Below, one piece after another: positions 1 through 8,570 of a stretch of 64,000 bases of DNA. Each line of letters opens with the position of its first letter. Positions within the stretch are counted from its first letter, which is position 1. The position numbers and the translations under genes are program-made. This DNA is from Bradyrhizobium sp. dw_78 (GTDB lineage: Bacteria; Pseudomonadota; Alphaproteobacteria; Rhizobiales; Xanthobacteraceae): positions 248,001-312,000 of the forward strand of contig NZ_JAAVUS010000004.1 of NCBI RefSeq assembly GCF_018449525.1, in the 5' to 3' direction. The notes beneath the pieces were generated by a model. That model saw only the letters and a list, made by a program, of their open reading frames with translations. It did not search any database and was not told where the DNA came from.

Positions 1-429
1 ACCCGCGCCGGTCTGTTCGTCAAGCTCGACGATACCGGCGCCGATGGCCTGATCCCGATCCGCACGCTGGGAACCGAATATTTCAATTACGACGAGACCC
101 GCCACGCGCTGATCGGATCGCGCAGCGGAGCCATGCACCGGCTCGGTGACGTGGTCGACGTCCGTCTGGTAGAAGCTGCCCCCGTCGCCGGCGCATTGCG
201 CTTTGAACTGCTGTCGGAAGGCCGTGTCGAGCAGCGAGGACGAAGACGCGACCGCGCGCGTGGCGCCGGTCCGGGGACGCTGACGAAAGCCCACCCCCAA
301 ACGCACAGGGCCGAAAAGCACAAGACCAAAAAACATCCGGGCCGAAGCCCGCACAAGACCGTCCGCACGTCAGCCAGGAGCAAATCCGGCACGTCAGGAA
401 AGGACAAGTCAGGGAAAGGCAAGCCATGA
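1..429 (+). CDS. rnr: Ribonuclease R, C-terminal part (gene starts outside window)
   Basis: This is the last 142 codons of a 3'-5' exoribonuclease of the RNase II/R family, which degrades structured RNA in the cytoplasm. The frame is open from base 1 and shows the end of the RNB domain and an S1-type RNA-binding segment (GLFVKLDDTGADGLIP, then a FNYDE stretch). It ends in a Lys/Arg/Ser-rich basic tail of about 60 residues, as RNase R usually does. The stop codon overlaps the next ATG (ATGA), so translation is probably coupled to the DUF983 gene. The family call rests on the S1 segment plus the basic tail; the catalytic domain is not in the window. Confidence 0.85.
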   Translation, partial: TRAGLFVKLDDTGADGLIPIRTLGTEYFNYDETRHALIGSRSGAMHRLGDVVDVRLVEAAPVAGALRFELLSEGRVEQRGRRRDRARGAGPGTLTKAHPQTHRAEKHKTKKHPGRSPHKTVRTSARSKSGTSGKDKSGKGKP

Positions 430-866
430 ACACCTTGAACCCGGCGCCCAAGGTCTGGACGCGACAAGCCGGACTGGTTGAAAAACGCGACGTGTGGAGC
501 GCGATGAAGCGCGGCTTTCGCAGCCGCTGTCCGCGCTGCGGCGAAGGCAAGCTGTTTCGCGCCTTCCTGAAGGTCGACGACCATTGTTCGGTGTGCGGCC
601 TCGATTTCACGCCGCACCGCGCCGACGACCTGCCGGCCTATCTGGTCATCGTCATCGTCGGGCACATCATGGTGCCGTTGGCGTTGATGATCGAAACCAA
701 CTATTCCCCGCCGGTGGCGCTGCAACTCTCGATCTACCTGCCGCTCACCTTCATCCTCTCAATCCTGCTGCTGCAGCCGGTAAAGGGGGTCGTGGTCGGC
801 CTGCAATGGGCCCTGCGCATGCACGGATTTGACGACAACGCCCCGGACGGCATTCCGCCCGTCTAA
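426..866 (+). CDS. DUF983 family membrane protein
   Basis: A 146-residue protein of unknown function from the DUF983 family, common in alphaproteobacteria. Near residues 35-58 it carries two CxxC knuckles (CPRC and CSVC) that look like a small zinc ribbon. These are followed by two hydrophobic segments (about 71-91 and 98-125) that would span the inner membrane. It overlaps the end of rnr by four bases. The link with rnr suggests co-expression but does not reveal a function. Confidence 0.85.
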   Translation: MNTLNPAPKVWTRQAGLVEKRDVWSAMKRGFRSRCPRCGEGKLFRAFLKVDDHCSVCGLDFTPHRADDLPAYLVIVIVGHIMVPLALMIETNYSPPVALQLSIYLPLTFILSILLLQPVKGVVVGLQWALRMHGFDDNAPDGIPPV

Positions 867-895
867 TCGGCTTAATTAAAAATAAGATCAGTGGG

Positions 896-1654
896 GTGGA
901 GATGACCGACGTCGCACAGGCCGCAAGGGAAGCGAAAAAGGAAGAAAAAGAAGCCGATCACCATCCGTATTTCCGGCCCAAGGATGCCGCGACGCTGATC
1001 CTGATCGATCGCAGCGCGGCGGTCCCGAAAGTTCTGGTCGGCAGGCGCCACGACAAGGTGGTGTTCATGCCGGGCAAGTTCGTTTTCCCGGGCGGCCGGG
1101 TCGATAAATCCGACAACCGTGTCCCTGTTGCCGCGCCGATGTCCAAAGCGCTGGAAGCCAACCTGCTGAAAGGCAGCCCCAGGATCGCCGCCTCGCGGGC
1201 GCGCGCGCTGGCGGTCGCCGCCATCCGCGAAGCCTGCGAAGAGACCGGCCTCTGCCTCGGCAGCAAGAGCGAGAGCAACGCGCCCAGCCTCGACGGTCCG
1301 TGGAAGCCGTTCGTCGAGGCAGGTCTTTTGCCCGATCCATCGGGCCTGTTCCTGATCGCGCGTGCGATTACCCCGCCCGGCCGTATCAGGCGCTTCGATA
1401 CCCGCTTCTTCACCGCCGATGCCTCGGCCATCGCGCATCGGGTCGAGGGCGTGGTCCACCCCGACGCCGAACTGGTCGAGCTGGTATGGGTCGAGCTCGG
1501 GTCGCAACCGCTCGCCGATCTGCACGCCATGACCAGAAACGTGCTGAACGAACTCGAAAAGCGCCTCGCCGCCGGGCCCCTGAGCCACGATGCGCCGGTG
1601 CCTTTTTTCCATTTCTACGGCGGCAAGATGCAGAAGGACGTGCTGGGGGCGTAG
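896..1654 (+). CDS. NUDIX hydrolase
   Basis: A 252-residue NUDIX-superfamily protein, expected to hydrolyse a nucleoside-diphosphate-linked substrate (possibly CoA or ADP-sugar type) using Mg2+. The core of the Nudix box is visible as REACEETGL, preceded by an FPGG strand that usually starts the box region. The long insert between GG and REACEE is typical of the larger bacterial NUDIX proteins. The N-terminus is rich in Lys/Glu. The start is either GTG at 896 or ATG at 902; neither has a decisive ribosome binding site. The substrate cannot be told from sequence. Confidence 0.82.
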   Translation: MEMTDVAQAAREAKKEEKEADHHPYFRPKDAATLILIDRSAAVPKVLVGRRHDKVVFMPGKFVFPGGRVDKSDNRVPVAAPMSKALEANLLKGSPRIAASRARALAVAAIREACEETGLCLGSKSESNAPSLDGPWKPFVEAGLLPDPSGLFLIARAITPPGRIRRFDTRFFTADASAIAHRVEGVVHPDAELVELVWVELGSQPLADLHAMTRNVLNELEKRLAAGPLSHDAPVPFFHFYGGKMQKDVLGA

Positions 1655-1692
1655 CGTCCCACCTCTCCGCCATTTCGGGGCGCACGTTAGTG

Positions 1693-1771
1693 CGAACCCG
1701 GAATCTTGAGATTCCCCAATGCGCAATTGCGCATCGGAGGTCTGGTCCTTCGGACCATCGCGGAATGACGA
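1693..1771. repeat. Cluster of short palindromes, intergenic
   Basis: Three palindromes follow each other here: GGAATCTTGAGATTCC, the perfect 16-mer ATGCGCAATTGCGCAT, and TGGTCCTTCGGACCA. Such palindrome strings are scattered between genes in Bradyrhizobium genomes. It lies downstream of the NUDIX gene and could also act in transcription termination. Only one copy is present in this window, so its repeat nature is from general knowledge. Confidence 0.5.
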
Positions 1772-1882
1772 TCGTGTCGGAGACGCGCCCAAAAACAAAA
1801 TAATCTTCTGCCCTTACGGCAATGGCACGGCGCCCTTTCATGCCTACTTCTTCCCAAACGACAACCAGCACGGATTGGGGCG

Positions 1883-3208
1883 ATGGCAAAACGGCAACTC
1901 AAGCTCGGCGCATTCATGCGGCCGGTCAGCATTCATACAGGCGCGTGGCGTTATCCCGGCGCCTGGCCGGACGCCAATTTCAACTTCGCGCATATCAAGC
2001 AACTGATCCGGAAACTCGAGGCCGGCAAGTTCGACGCCTTCTTCATGGCCGATCATCTGGCCGTGCTCAACATGCCGATCAATGCGCTGAAGCGCAGCCA
2101 CACCGTCACCTCGTTCGAGCCGTTCACGCTGTTGTCGGCGCTGGCCAGCGTCACCGAACATATCGGGCTGGTCGCCACCGGATCGACCACCTTCGACGAG
2201 CCCTACCATGTCGCTCGCCGGTTCGCCTCGCTCGATCACATCAGCGGCGGCCGCGCGGGGTGGAATATCGTCACCACCTCCAATCCGGACGCCGCGCTGA
2301 ATTTCGGGCTTGAGGATCACATGGAGCACGCCGAACGCTACAAGCGGGCGCGCGAGTTCTACGACGTGGTCACCGGGCTCTGGGACTCGTTCGCCGACGA
2401 CGCCTTCGTGCGCGACGTCGAAGCCGGGCTTTATTTCGACCCCGCCAAAATGCATGTGCTCGACCACAAGGGCAAATATCTGAAGGTGCGCGGCCCGCTC
2501 AACATCGCCCGCCCGGTGCAGGGCTGGCCGGTGATCGTGCAGGCCGGCGCGTCGGAAGACGGCAAGCAGCTCGCCGCCGAGACCGCGGAAGCCGTGTTCA
2601 CCGGCGGCAGCAGCCTCGCCGACGGGCAAAAGCTCTATGCCGACATCAAGGGCCGCATGGAAAAGGTCGGCCGCGATCCCGACCATCTGAAGATCCTGCC
2701 CGGGGCCTTCGTGGTGGTCGGCGACAGCGTCGAGGAAGCCAAGGAGAAGCGCGCCTTGCTCGACAGCAAGGTACATTACGACAGCGCCATCGCCTCGCTC
2801 TCGGTGATCCTGGGCACCGATGCCTCCGGCTTCGACCCCGACGGCCAGTTGCCGCCGATCCCCGAAACCAACGCTTCCAAGAGCGGCCGGCAGCGCCTGG
2901 TCGACATTGCGGCGCGCGACAAGCTCACCGTGCGCCAGCTCGCCCAGCGCGTCGGCGGCTATGGCGGGCTGTCCTTCGTCGGCACGCCCGCGCTGATCGC
3001 CGATCAGATGGAGGAATGGCTGACGACGAGAGGCAGCGACGGCTTCAACATCATGTTCCCGTTCCTACCCGCCGGCCTCGACGATTTCGTCGACAAGGTG
3101 ATCCCGGAACTGCAAAAGCGCGGAATCTTCCGGAAAGAGTACGAGGGCAAGACCTTGCGGGAAAATCTGGGGCTGCCGAGGCCGAAAAACCGCTTCTTCG
3201 AGGCCTGA
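1883..3208 (+). CDS. LLM class flavin-dependent monooxygenase (NtaA/SnaA/DszA type)
   Basis: A 441-residue flavin-dependent oxygenase of the bacterial luciferase-like superfamily, in the NtaA/SnaA/DszA/SoxA subgroup that works with reduced FMN supplied by a separate reductase. Hallmarks are the N-terminal GAWRYPGAWPDA segment, the FFMADH strand, a GLVATGSTTF loop, GGRAGWNIVTTSNP and the late GFNIMFPF segment. Length matches the subgroup. Substrates of relatives include chelators, sulfones and alkyl sulfides; the actual one is unknown. No flavin reductase gene is adjacent, so the partner must be encoded elsewhere. Confidence 0.88.
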   Translation: MAKRQLKLGAFMRPVSIHTGAWRYPGAWPDANFNFAHIKQLIRKLEAGKFDAFFMADHLAVLNMPINALKRSHTVTSFEPFTLLSALASVTEHIGLVATGSTTFDEPYHVARRFASLDHISGGRAGWNIVTTSNPDAALNFGLEDHMEHAERYKRAREFYDVVTGLWDSFADDAFVRDVEAGLYFDPAKMHVLDHKGKYLKVRGPLNIARPVQGWPVIVQAGASEDGKQLAAETAEAVFTGGSSLADGQKLYADIKGRMEKVGRDPDHLKILPGAFVVVGDSVEEAKEKRALLDSKVHYDSAIASLSVILGTDASGFDPDGQLPPIPETNASKSGRQRLVDIAARDKLTVRQLAQRVGGYGGLSFVGTPALIADQMEEWLTTRGSDGFNIMFPFLPAGLDDFVDKVIPELQKRGIFRKEYEGKTLRENLGLPRPKNRFFEA

Positions 3209-3245
3209 ATGGCCTGATTTGTGCGGTTATTTTACCGGCAAAATC

Positions 3246-3273
3246 TTGACTTTGGGCCGTTAAAGGCTAGGTT
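3246..3273 (+). promoter_or_regulatory. Candidate sigma-70 type promoter of rpmG
   Basis: A -35-like TTGACT (3246-3251, in a CTTGAC context) and a -10-like TAGGTT (3268-3273) are separated by 16 bases, about 65 bases before the rpmG start codon. The spacing and the position in front of a strongly expressed ribosomal protein gene support it; no transcription data are available. Confidence 0.5.
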
Positions 3274-3336
3274 GCGCGCCAAATGCAGGCCGGTTTGGCC
3301 GGCGCCTGACCACTCTTTACATTATAGGTTCTGAAC

Positions 3337-3504
3337 ATGGCCAAAGCGGTCACCATCAAGGTCAAGCTCGTCTCCTCGGCGGATACCGGCTTCTATTACG
3401 TCGCCAAGAAGAATTCGCGCACCATGACCGACAAGCTGGTCAAGAAGAAGTACGATCCGGTCGCGCGCAAGCACGTCGAATTCCGCGAAGGTAAAATCAA
3501 GTAA
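3337..3504 (+). CDS. rpmG: 50S ribosomal protein L33
   Basis: A 55-residue ribosomal protein of the large subunit. The sequence starts [14 protein letters not shown], contains the [13 protein letters not shown] segment and ends in VEFREGKIK, which is the L33 pattern of alphaproteobacteria. No CxxC zinc knuckles are present, so this is the zinc-independent form. It is a single-gene unit with a promoter-like element upstream and a strong hairpin terminator downstream. Confidence 0.97.
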   Translation: MAKAVTIKVKLVSSADTGFYYVAKKNSRTMTDKLVKKKYDPVARKHVEFREGKIK

Positions 3505-3528
3505 GATCGCGGGAATACTGCCGACTTC

Positions 3529-3560
3529 AACGGGGCCTTTGGGCCCCGTTTTCATTTTTC
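3529..3560 (+). terminator. Rho-independent terminator after rpmG
   Basis: An ACGGGGCC / GGCCCCGT stem with a short TTT loop is followed by TTTTCATTTTT. It lies 25 bases after the rpmG stop and serves that gene. Confidence 0.85.
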
Positions 3561-3587
3561 AGGGCTTTTTTCATCTTCGGAGCTCGG

Positions 3588-3720
3588 TCCGGAAAAGCGC
3601 GAGCCGGTGTTTCGGCGAAACCATAGCGTTTTCGAGCGAAGTGGATTCCGGTTCGCGTGAAGAAACGCGTCAAAAAATGGCAGCGCCCGGTTCTGATTCA
3701 ATCAGAACCGATAAGGCTCT
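3588..3720 (+). repeat. Dispersed intergenic repeat, copy A
   Basis: The core (3624-3720) runs from TAGCGTTTTCGAGCGAAG through a CCGGTTCGCGTGAAGAAA block to a GGTTCTGATT/AATCAGAACC palindrome and ends in AAGGCTCT. The leading part (3588-3622) resembles the left half of copy C. The same modules occur at 12215, 32201 (reverse), 52308 and 55056 (reverse). It sits between the convergent rpmG and pleD genes. Confidence 0.8.
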
Positions 3721-3763
3721 CGACCTGAACCAGATCATCGCCGGCCGATCCACCGGCCATCGC

Positions 3764-5137
3764 TCAGGCCGCCTCCGCCACCACCCGGTTGCGGCCGTTG
3801 TTCTTGGCGCGGTAGAGCGCGATGTCCGCCCGCTTGAGCAGGTCGGCGACGTTTTCGACCTTGTTCTCCAGCGTGGACAGCCCGATCGAGATCGTGACCT
3901 CGATGCGCTTGCTGCCCTTGTTCACCGCAAAGGGTTCGCCGGCGATCGCGCGCCGCAGCCGTTCCGCCACCATGCCCGCGACATGCAGGTCGGTTTCCGG
4001 CATCACGATGACGAATTCCTCGCCGCCATAGCGGCAGGCGAGATCGATGCCGCGGATCGATTTGCGGACGCGGACGGCGAATTCGCGCAACACGTCGTCG
4101 CCGGCATCGTGGCCGTAAGTGTCGTTGATCGCCTTGAAGTAATCGATGTCGAGCATCATCAGCGCCAGCGGCTTGCCGCGGCTTGCGGCCTGTTCGGCCA
4201 GCGTGGCCAGATGGCTCTCCATGTAGCGGCGATTATGCAGGCCGGTCAGCCCGTCGGTGATCGCCATCTCGATCGAGTTCTGCACATTGTCGCGCAGATG
4301 GTCGGTATAGCGGCGCTTGCGGATCTGGGTGCGCGCGCGGGCCAGCAGTTCGTTCTTGTCGACCGGGCGCAGCAGGTAATCATTGACACCGATCTCGAGG
4401 CCGCGCAGCAGCCGGGTGTTGTTGTCGGCGTCGGAAATCGCAAGGATCGGCACATGCCGGGTCCGCTCCAGCGAGCGCGCCTGGCTGCACAGCCGCAAGC
4501 CGTCGAAATTCTCAAGGCCCAGCGAGACGATCAGAAGATCGTAATTGCCCTCTGCGGCATGAAACAGCGCTTCCGCCGGATCGGTCTCGACATCGACGGT
4601 GTGCTCGGCGCTCAATACCGGCGCCAGCCGCTCATAGGACGAGGCGCGGTCGTCGACCAGCAGGACACGGCCGCCCATGCCGGTATCGGCCACGGCGCTG
4701 CGCTCCGGCGCCTGCACGCCGATCTCGAGCGAGGTGATGGCGCGCATGCGCAACTCGTCCGTCATCATCTTCAGCCGGGTCAGCGACCGCACCCTTGCGA
4801 TCAGCACGACATCGGACACCGGCTTGGTCAGGAAATCGTCGGCGCCGGCCTCGAGGCCGCGCACGCGGTCGGCGGGGCTGTCGAGCGCCGTGACCATCAC
4901 GACCGGAATGAAATGCGTCGCGGGATTGGTTTTCAGCCGGCGGCAGACCTCGAAGCCGTCGATATCGGGCATCATGACATCGAGCAGGATCATGTCGCAT
5001 TCGGCGCGCGCGCAGATCGCGAGCGCCTCGGTGCCGTTGCTCGCCGTCAGAACGTCGAAATACTCGGCCGACAGCCGCGCTTCCAACAGTTTGACATTGG
5101 CGGGGACGTCATCGACAACCAAAATACGCGCGGACAC
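3764..5137 (-). CDS. pleD: PleD-type response regulator, diguanylate cyclase
   Basis: A 457-residue regulator with two receiver domains followed by a GGDEF cyclase, the PleD architecture. Receiver 1 has the acidic pair D9/D10 and the phosphorylation site D53 in an ILLDVMMPD strand. Receiver 2 (about 150-270) is the adaptor-type domain. The cyclase domain carries GGEEF, and an RxxD allosteric inhibition site (RGID) lies just before it, so feedback inhibition by cyclic di-GMP is expected. It makes the second messenger cyclic di-GMP and in relatives drives the motile-to-sessile transition. It begins 11 bases after divK, forming the conserved divK-pleD operon. Confidence 0.95.
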   Translation of the reverse strand: MSARILVVDDVPANVKLLEARLSAEYFDVLTASNGTEALAICARAECDMILLDVMMPDIDGFEVCRRLKTNPATHFIPVVMVTALDSPADRVRGLEAGADDFLTKPVSDVVLIARVRSLTRLKMMTDELRMRAITSLEIGVQAPERSAVADTGMGGRVLLVDDRASSYERLAPVLSAEHTVDVETDPAEALFHAAEGNYDLLIVSLGLENFDGLRLCSQARSLERTRHVPILAISDADNNTRLLRGLEIGVNDYLLRPVDKNELLARARTQIRKRRYTDHLRDNVQNSIEMAITDGLTGLHNRRYMESHLATLAEQAASRGKPLALMMLDIDYFKAINDTYGHDAGDDVLREFAVRVRKSIRGIDLACRYGGEEFVIVMPETDLHVAGMVAERLRRAIAGEPFAVNKGSKRIEVTISIGLSTLENKVENVADLLKRADIALYRAKNNGRNRVVAEAA

Positions 5138-5148
5138 TAAATTCTCCC

Positions 5149-5514
5149 CTACCCCACAAACCGCCGGACGGTTTCAATAAACTTGCCTACTGAAATCGGC
5201 TTGGACAAATAAGCCTCGCAACCGCCTTCGCGGATACGCTCCTCATCCCCCTTCATCGCGAACGCCGTGACCGCGACCACCGGAATGGCGCGCAAATCCG
5301 GATCGTCCTTGATCCATTTCGTCACTTCGAGGCCGGACACCTGGGGCAATTGGATATCCATGAGAACGAGATCCGGGCGCAGCTTGCGAACGAGATCGAG
5401 CGCCTCGAAACCATTGCTGGTTCCGGACGTATTATAGCCGTGCGCCTCCAGGAGATCGCGAAAGAGCTTCATATTGAGCTCGTTGTCTTCCACGATCAGG
5501 ACGGTTTTCGCCAT
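5149..5514 (-). CDS. divK: Single-domain response regulator DivK
   Basis: A 121-residue stand-alone receiver. It begins [18 protein letters not shown], with the phosphoacceptor D53, T83 and K105 in the expected places. DivK is phosphorylated by the histidine kinases DivJ/PleC and controls the DivL-CckA-CtrA cell-cycle pathway in alphaproteobacteria. The start at 5514 has a good GGAGG ribosome binding site six bases upstream, while the frame stays open 26 codons further up without one. Adjacency to pleD supports the assignment over a generic CheY-like protein. Confidence 0.93.
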   Translation of the reverse strand: MAKTVLIVEDNELNMKLFRDLLEAHGYNTSGTSNGFEALDLVRKLRPDLVLMDIQLPQVSGLEVTKWIKDDPDLRAIPVVAVTAFAMKGDEERIREGGCEAYLSKPISVGKFIETVRRFVG

Positions 5515-5737
5515 CCCGTCCCTCCGATCACATTGCTGGACCCGGCAAGCGGCTATCGGCCGCCCGCCGGACGTGTAAAAAAGTGAATTCAAAATAGCGC
5601 CAGATTCGCTCTAACCCGTTAAGTTGAGGGGATGTCTTTCTGCGCTGCGGTTCGCACTTGCTTGAACATTTTTCGCAGACTCGGGCATGATGGTTCCAAA
5701 CTAGAGACCAGAAGTTACGGAAAGGCAAACGGGACCG

Positions 5738-6037
5738 TTGAGAAAACCTGTTCAAAACCCGCGGGAAGTGGCTGAAATTGTTGCAGTTCAGGCGCTTTCC
5801 TTCATCGCCGGGGAACCGGAACGGCTGGGCTTGTTCCTGGCCGAAAGCGGGATCGGCCCGGAGACCCTGCGCATGGCAGCGAAGGATCCGCGTTTCCTCG
5901 CAAGCGTGCTCGATTTCGTGATGCGGGATGACGCGACCGTGAAGGCGTTCGCGGCAGCTTCCCAGCTTCATCCGACCAACATTGCAGCCGCCCATCAGGC
6001 GCTGAACGATCCGCAGTGGGAGCGCGATGTGCCGTGA
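5738..6037 (+). CDS. DUF3572 family protein
   Basis: A 99-residue protein of the DUF3572 family, function unknown. It is mostly alpha-helical, with a conserved ALSFIAGEPERLGLFL core. The likely start is TTG at 5738, preceded by an AAAGG motif about ten bases upstream; no suitable ATG is present before residue 46. The stop codon overlaps the GTG start of dinB by four bases, so the two are translationally coupled. This pairing hints at a DNA-related or housekeeping role but does not prove one. Confidence 0.78.
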   Translation: MRKPVQNPREVAEIVAVQALSFIAGEPERLGLFLAESGIGPETLRMAAKDPRFLASVLDFVMRDDATVKAFAAASQLHPTNIAAAHQALNDPQWERDVP

Positions 6038-7317
6038 ACGATGCCGCATCAGGGCCGACATGTTTTTGCCGGGATTGCCTTGTCGATCTCGACGCGGCGG
6101 CCCGGCGGTGCAGCGAATGCGGCTCGCCTCGCCTAGTGCATCACCGCGCCCTGCCCGCGCTGACATTGGCGCATATCGATTGCGACGCCTTCTACGCGAC
6201 CGTGGAGAAGCGCGACAATCCTAAGTTAGCCGACAAGCCCGTCATCATCGGCGGCGGCAAGCGCGGCGTGGTCTCGGCGGCCTGCTACATTTCGCGGACC
6301 TACGGCGTGCGCTCGGCGATGCCGATGTTCAAGGCGCTCGCGCTGTGCCCGTCGGCGGTCGTGATCGGGCCCGACATGGCGAAATATGTCAGGGTCGGCC
6401 GCGAGGTCCGCCACGCCATGCAGGCGCTGACGCCGCTGGTCGAGCCGCTCTCGATCGACGAGGCGTTCCTCGATCTCGCCGGCACCCAGCGCGTCCACGG
6501 CATGATCCCGGCCAAGGTGCTGGCCCGCTTTGCCCACCAGGTCGAACGCGAGATCGGGATCACGGTTTCCGTCGGCCTGTCCTGCAACAAGTTCCTGGCC
6601 AAGATCGCCTCCGACCTCGACAAGCCCAGGGGCTTTGCGGCGCTCGACCAGGAGGAAGCGAAAGCGATGCTGGCGGACAAACCGGTCGGGTTCATATTCG
6701 GCGTCGGACCTGCGACCCAGGAGCGGCTGTCGCAGCGCGGTTTCCGCAGCATCGCCGATTTGCAGCGCGCCGACGAAACCGAGTTGATGAAGCAGTTCTC
6801 GACCGAGGGCCGCAGGCTGTGGCGGCTGGCGCGTGGCATCGACGACCGCTGCGTGGTGCCCGATCGCGGCGCCAAGACCATTTCCAGCGAGACCACCTTC
6901 GAGACCGATATCCGCGATCTTGCAACCCTCGAGAAAACACTTTGGCGGCTGTCGGAAAAAGTATCGTCGCGGCTGAAGAACAGCAGCCTCGCAGGCTGCA
7001 CCATCACGCTGAAGCTCAAGACCGCCGACTTCCGGCAACGCACCCGCTCGCAATCGATCCATGCGCCGACGCAGCTCGCGGCAAAAATCTTCGCGATCTC
7101 CCGGGAAATGCTGGCGAAGGAAATCGACGGCACCGCGTTCCGGCTGATGGGCACCGGCGTCAGTGCGCTGCGCCCGGGATCGCAGGCCAACGACACCGAC
7201 ATGCTCGACCGCCGCTCGGCCCATGCCGAGCGCGCGATCGACGATCTGCGCCGGAAATTCGGCGATGCCGCCGTGATCCGGGGCATTGCCTATGAGGGAC
7301 CGCAGAAGACGGAATGA
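6034..7317 (+). CDS. dinB: DNA polymerase IV (Y family) with N-terminal zinc-ribbon-like extension
   Basis: A 427-residue translesion DNA polymerase. The Y-family catalytic motifs HIDCDAFYATVE and SIDEAFLDL supply the metal-binding acidic residues. The helix-hairpin-helix region follows (GVGPATQERL), and the little-finger domain makes up the last 110 residues. The first 35 residues contain CFCRDC and CSECG, a likely zinc knuckle absent from E. coli DinB. The GTG start at 6034 overlaps the DUF3572 stop (GTGA). No beta-clamp motif was identified with certainty at the C-terminus. Confidence 0.93.
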   Translation: MNDAASGPTCFCRDCLVDLDAAARRCSECGSPRLVHHRALPALTLAHIDCDAFYATVEKRDNPKLADKPVIIGGGKRGVVSAACYISRTYGVRSAMPMFKALALCPSAVVIGPDMAKYVRVGREVRHAMQALTPLVEPLSIDEAFLDLAGTQRVHGMIPAKVLARFAHQVEREIGITVSVGLSCNKFLAKIASDLDKPRGFAALDQEEAKAMLADKPVGFIFGVGPATQERLSQRGFRSIADLQRADETELMKQFSTEGRRLWRLARGIDDRCVVPDRGAKTISSETTFETDIRDLATLEKTLWRLSEKVSSRLKNSSLAGCTITLKLKTADFRQRTRSQSIHAPTQLAAKIFAISREMLAKEIDGTAFRLMGTGVSALRPGSQANDTDMLDRRSAHAERAIDDLRRKFGDAAVIRGIAYEGPQKTE

Positions 7318-7326
7318 CCAACCATC

Positions 7327-7349
7327 ATTGCCGGGCTTGACCCGGCAAT
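7327..7349. repeat. Intergenic hairpin ATTGCCGGG/CCCGGCAAT
   Basis: A nine-base perfect stem around a short CTTGA loop between the convergent dinB and eipB genes. Elements with this GCCGGGCTTGACCCGGC core are common between genes in Bradyrhizobium. It may also help end transcription, although there is no T-run after it. Confidence 0.5.
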
Positions 7350-7433
7350 CCATCTATTTCGAAAAATCCTTGAAGTGTGATGGATGCGCAGGATTAACCC
7401 CGCGCATGACGGTCGAGGCGTAAGGCCCTCGCC

Positions 7434-8321
7434 TCACTTACACGGCTTGGAGTCCTTGCCGGCGTCCGAGACGTCGAATTTTCCAAGCGAACCTGAAATC
7501 ACGAAATCATTGTAGTCCAGCACCAGCGCCCGCGAAACGCCGTTCGCGTATAATTCAAACGACATCGAATAGACCGGCGTCTGTTCGCCTTCGGTAGGCT
7601 TGGCGTCGTGGTCGAAATAGCTGACCGTCACCGGCCACCGCGTCATCGACTTCATCGCATCGCTCGCAGTGGAGGGATCCGGGTCGGAGGGGGCCCGGCC
7701 GCCCGGGATCGGCTGGCCGATCACGGAAAGCGTGTTGTAGACTTTCTCGCCATTGTCCGAGCCGTCATAGACCATCAGTTCGAGCACGGATTTTCCCTCG
7801 CGCGCGGCTTCGATGATGCGCTCGATCTGCTGGGTCGGAAACACGGTGTTGCCGTCGAGCGTGAAGGTCTTCTCCTCCGGCAATTTCAGCTTGACGGTGA
7901 CATGGTCGCCGGTCCGCTCCGCGACGCCATCGACCGGGCTGGAATCGGCTTCGTTCATCCGCGCATCGATCTTGAAGCGATAGGTCTTGCCGGCCCCGTC
8001 CTCCCAGGAGGTCGAACGCAGGTCGCTCAGCGTCAGCTTGTCCTCGCCGCTTTCCATCTCCGAGACTTGCCGGAATTCCGAAGTGTAGCCTTCGCAGGCG
8101 CTGCCCGAAAAATTGTAGAGAATGCGCCCGCGGGCGCTGCTGATCGGACTGGAGCCGCGCGACTTCACCAAGCTCAAATCATAGAGCGCCTGATGCGCGA
8201 GAAACGGCGTAGCCGCAGCGGCATCGGCCGTGCCGTCGGCAAAACCAGACCCAAGCCCGATGGCGGCAATGGCTAGCGCCAGCAACCGGGCGTTGCGGAA
8301 GGAAGGAAGCGAACGGGTCAT
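7434..8321 (-). CDS. eipB: Periplasmic cell-envelope integrity protein, EipB/DUF1849 family
   Basis: A 295-residue exported protein of the DUF1849 family, whose Brucella member EipB folds as a beta-spiral in the periplasm and supports envelope integrity. Residues 1-35 form a signal peptide ending near ADAAAA. The characteristic LAHQALYDLSL start of the mature protein is present. The two conserved cysteines, C76 (SACEGY) and C294 (KPCK), correspond to the disulfide pair described for EipB. Transcribed alone, away from a ridA gene. Confidence 0.88.
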   Translation of the reverse strand: MTRSLPSFRNARLLALAIAAIGLGSGFADGTADAAAATPFLAHQALYDLSLVKSRGSSPISSARGRILYNFSGSACEGYTSEFRQVSEMESGEDKLTLSDLRSTSWEDGAGKTYRFKIDARMNEADSSPVDGVAERTGDHVTVKLKLPEEKTFTLDGNTVFPTQQIERIIEAAREGKSVLELMVYDGSDNGEKVYNTLSVIGQPIPGGRAPSDPDPSTASDAMKSMTRWPVTVSYFDHDAKPTEGEQTPVYSMSFELYANGVSRALVLDYNDFVISGSLGKFDVSDAGKDSKPCK

Positions 8322-8403
8322 GTGTGTGTTCTCGGTCAGGATTCCGTCACATTAGGGATCGCCCCATTGCGCCGCAACTAGGGCGAAACCGACAAAAACA
8401 GTC

Positions 8404-8472
8404 CGGCCTCCCGGTTTTCCGGCCTGTCCTCCCGTCCTCGGCCCGGGAAACAGCCGGAAAACCGGGAGGCCG
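8404..8472. repeat. Long inverted repeat between divergent genes
   Basis: The left arm 8404-8427 and right arm 8450-8472 pair over 23 bases with a single bulged base, separated by a 22-base spacer. The arms contain CCTCCCGGTTTTCCGG. It lies between eipB (minus) and ridA (plus), in the position of their promoters and not after a gene, so it is not an ordinary terminator. Confidence 0.75.
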
Positions 8473-8570
8473 TTTGCCGAAACCCGATGGCTTGCATGTA
8501 GTGCCGCAATGCGCGAAACAAAGCGCGCCCGGCTATATCGGGTACAGATCACAGCAGACGAGGACGAAGC

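Noticed and set aside
3539-5140. Long plus-strand open frame (533 codons)
   Set aside because: It lies antisense to pleD, whose receiver and GGDEF motifs are clear; the open frame follows from GC-rich codon bias.
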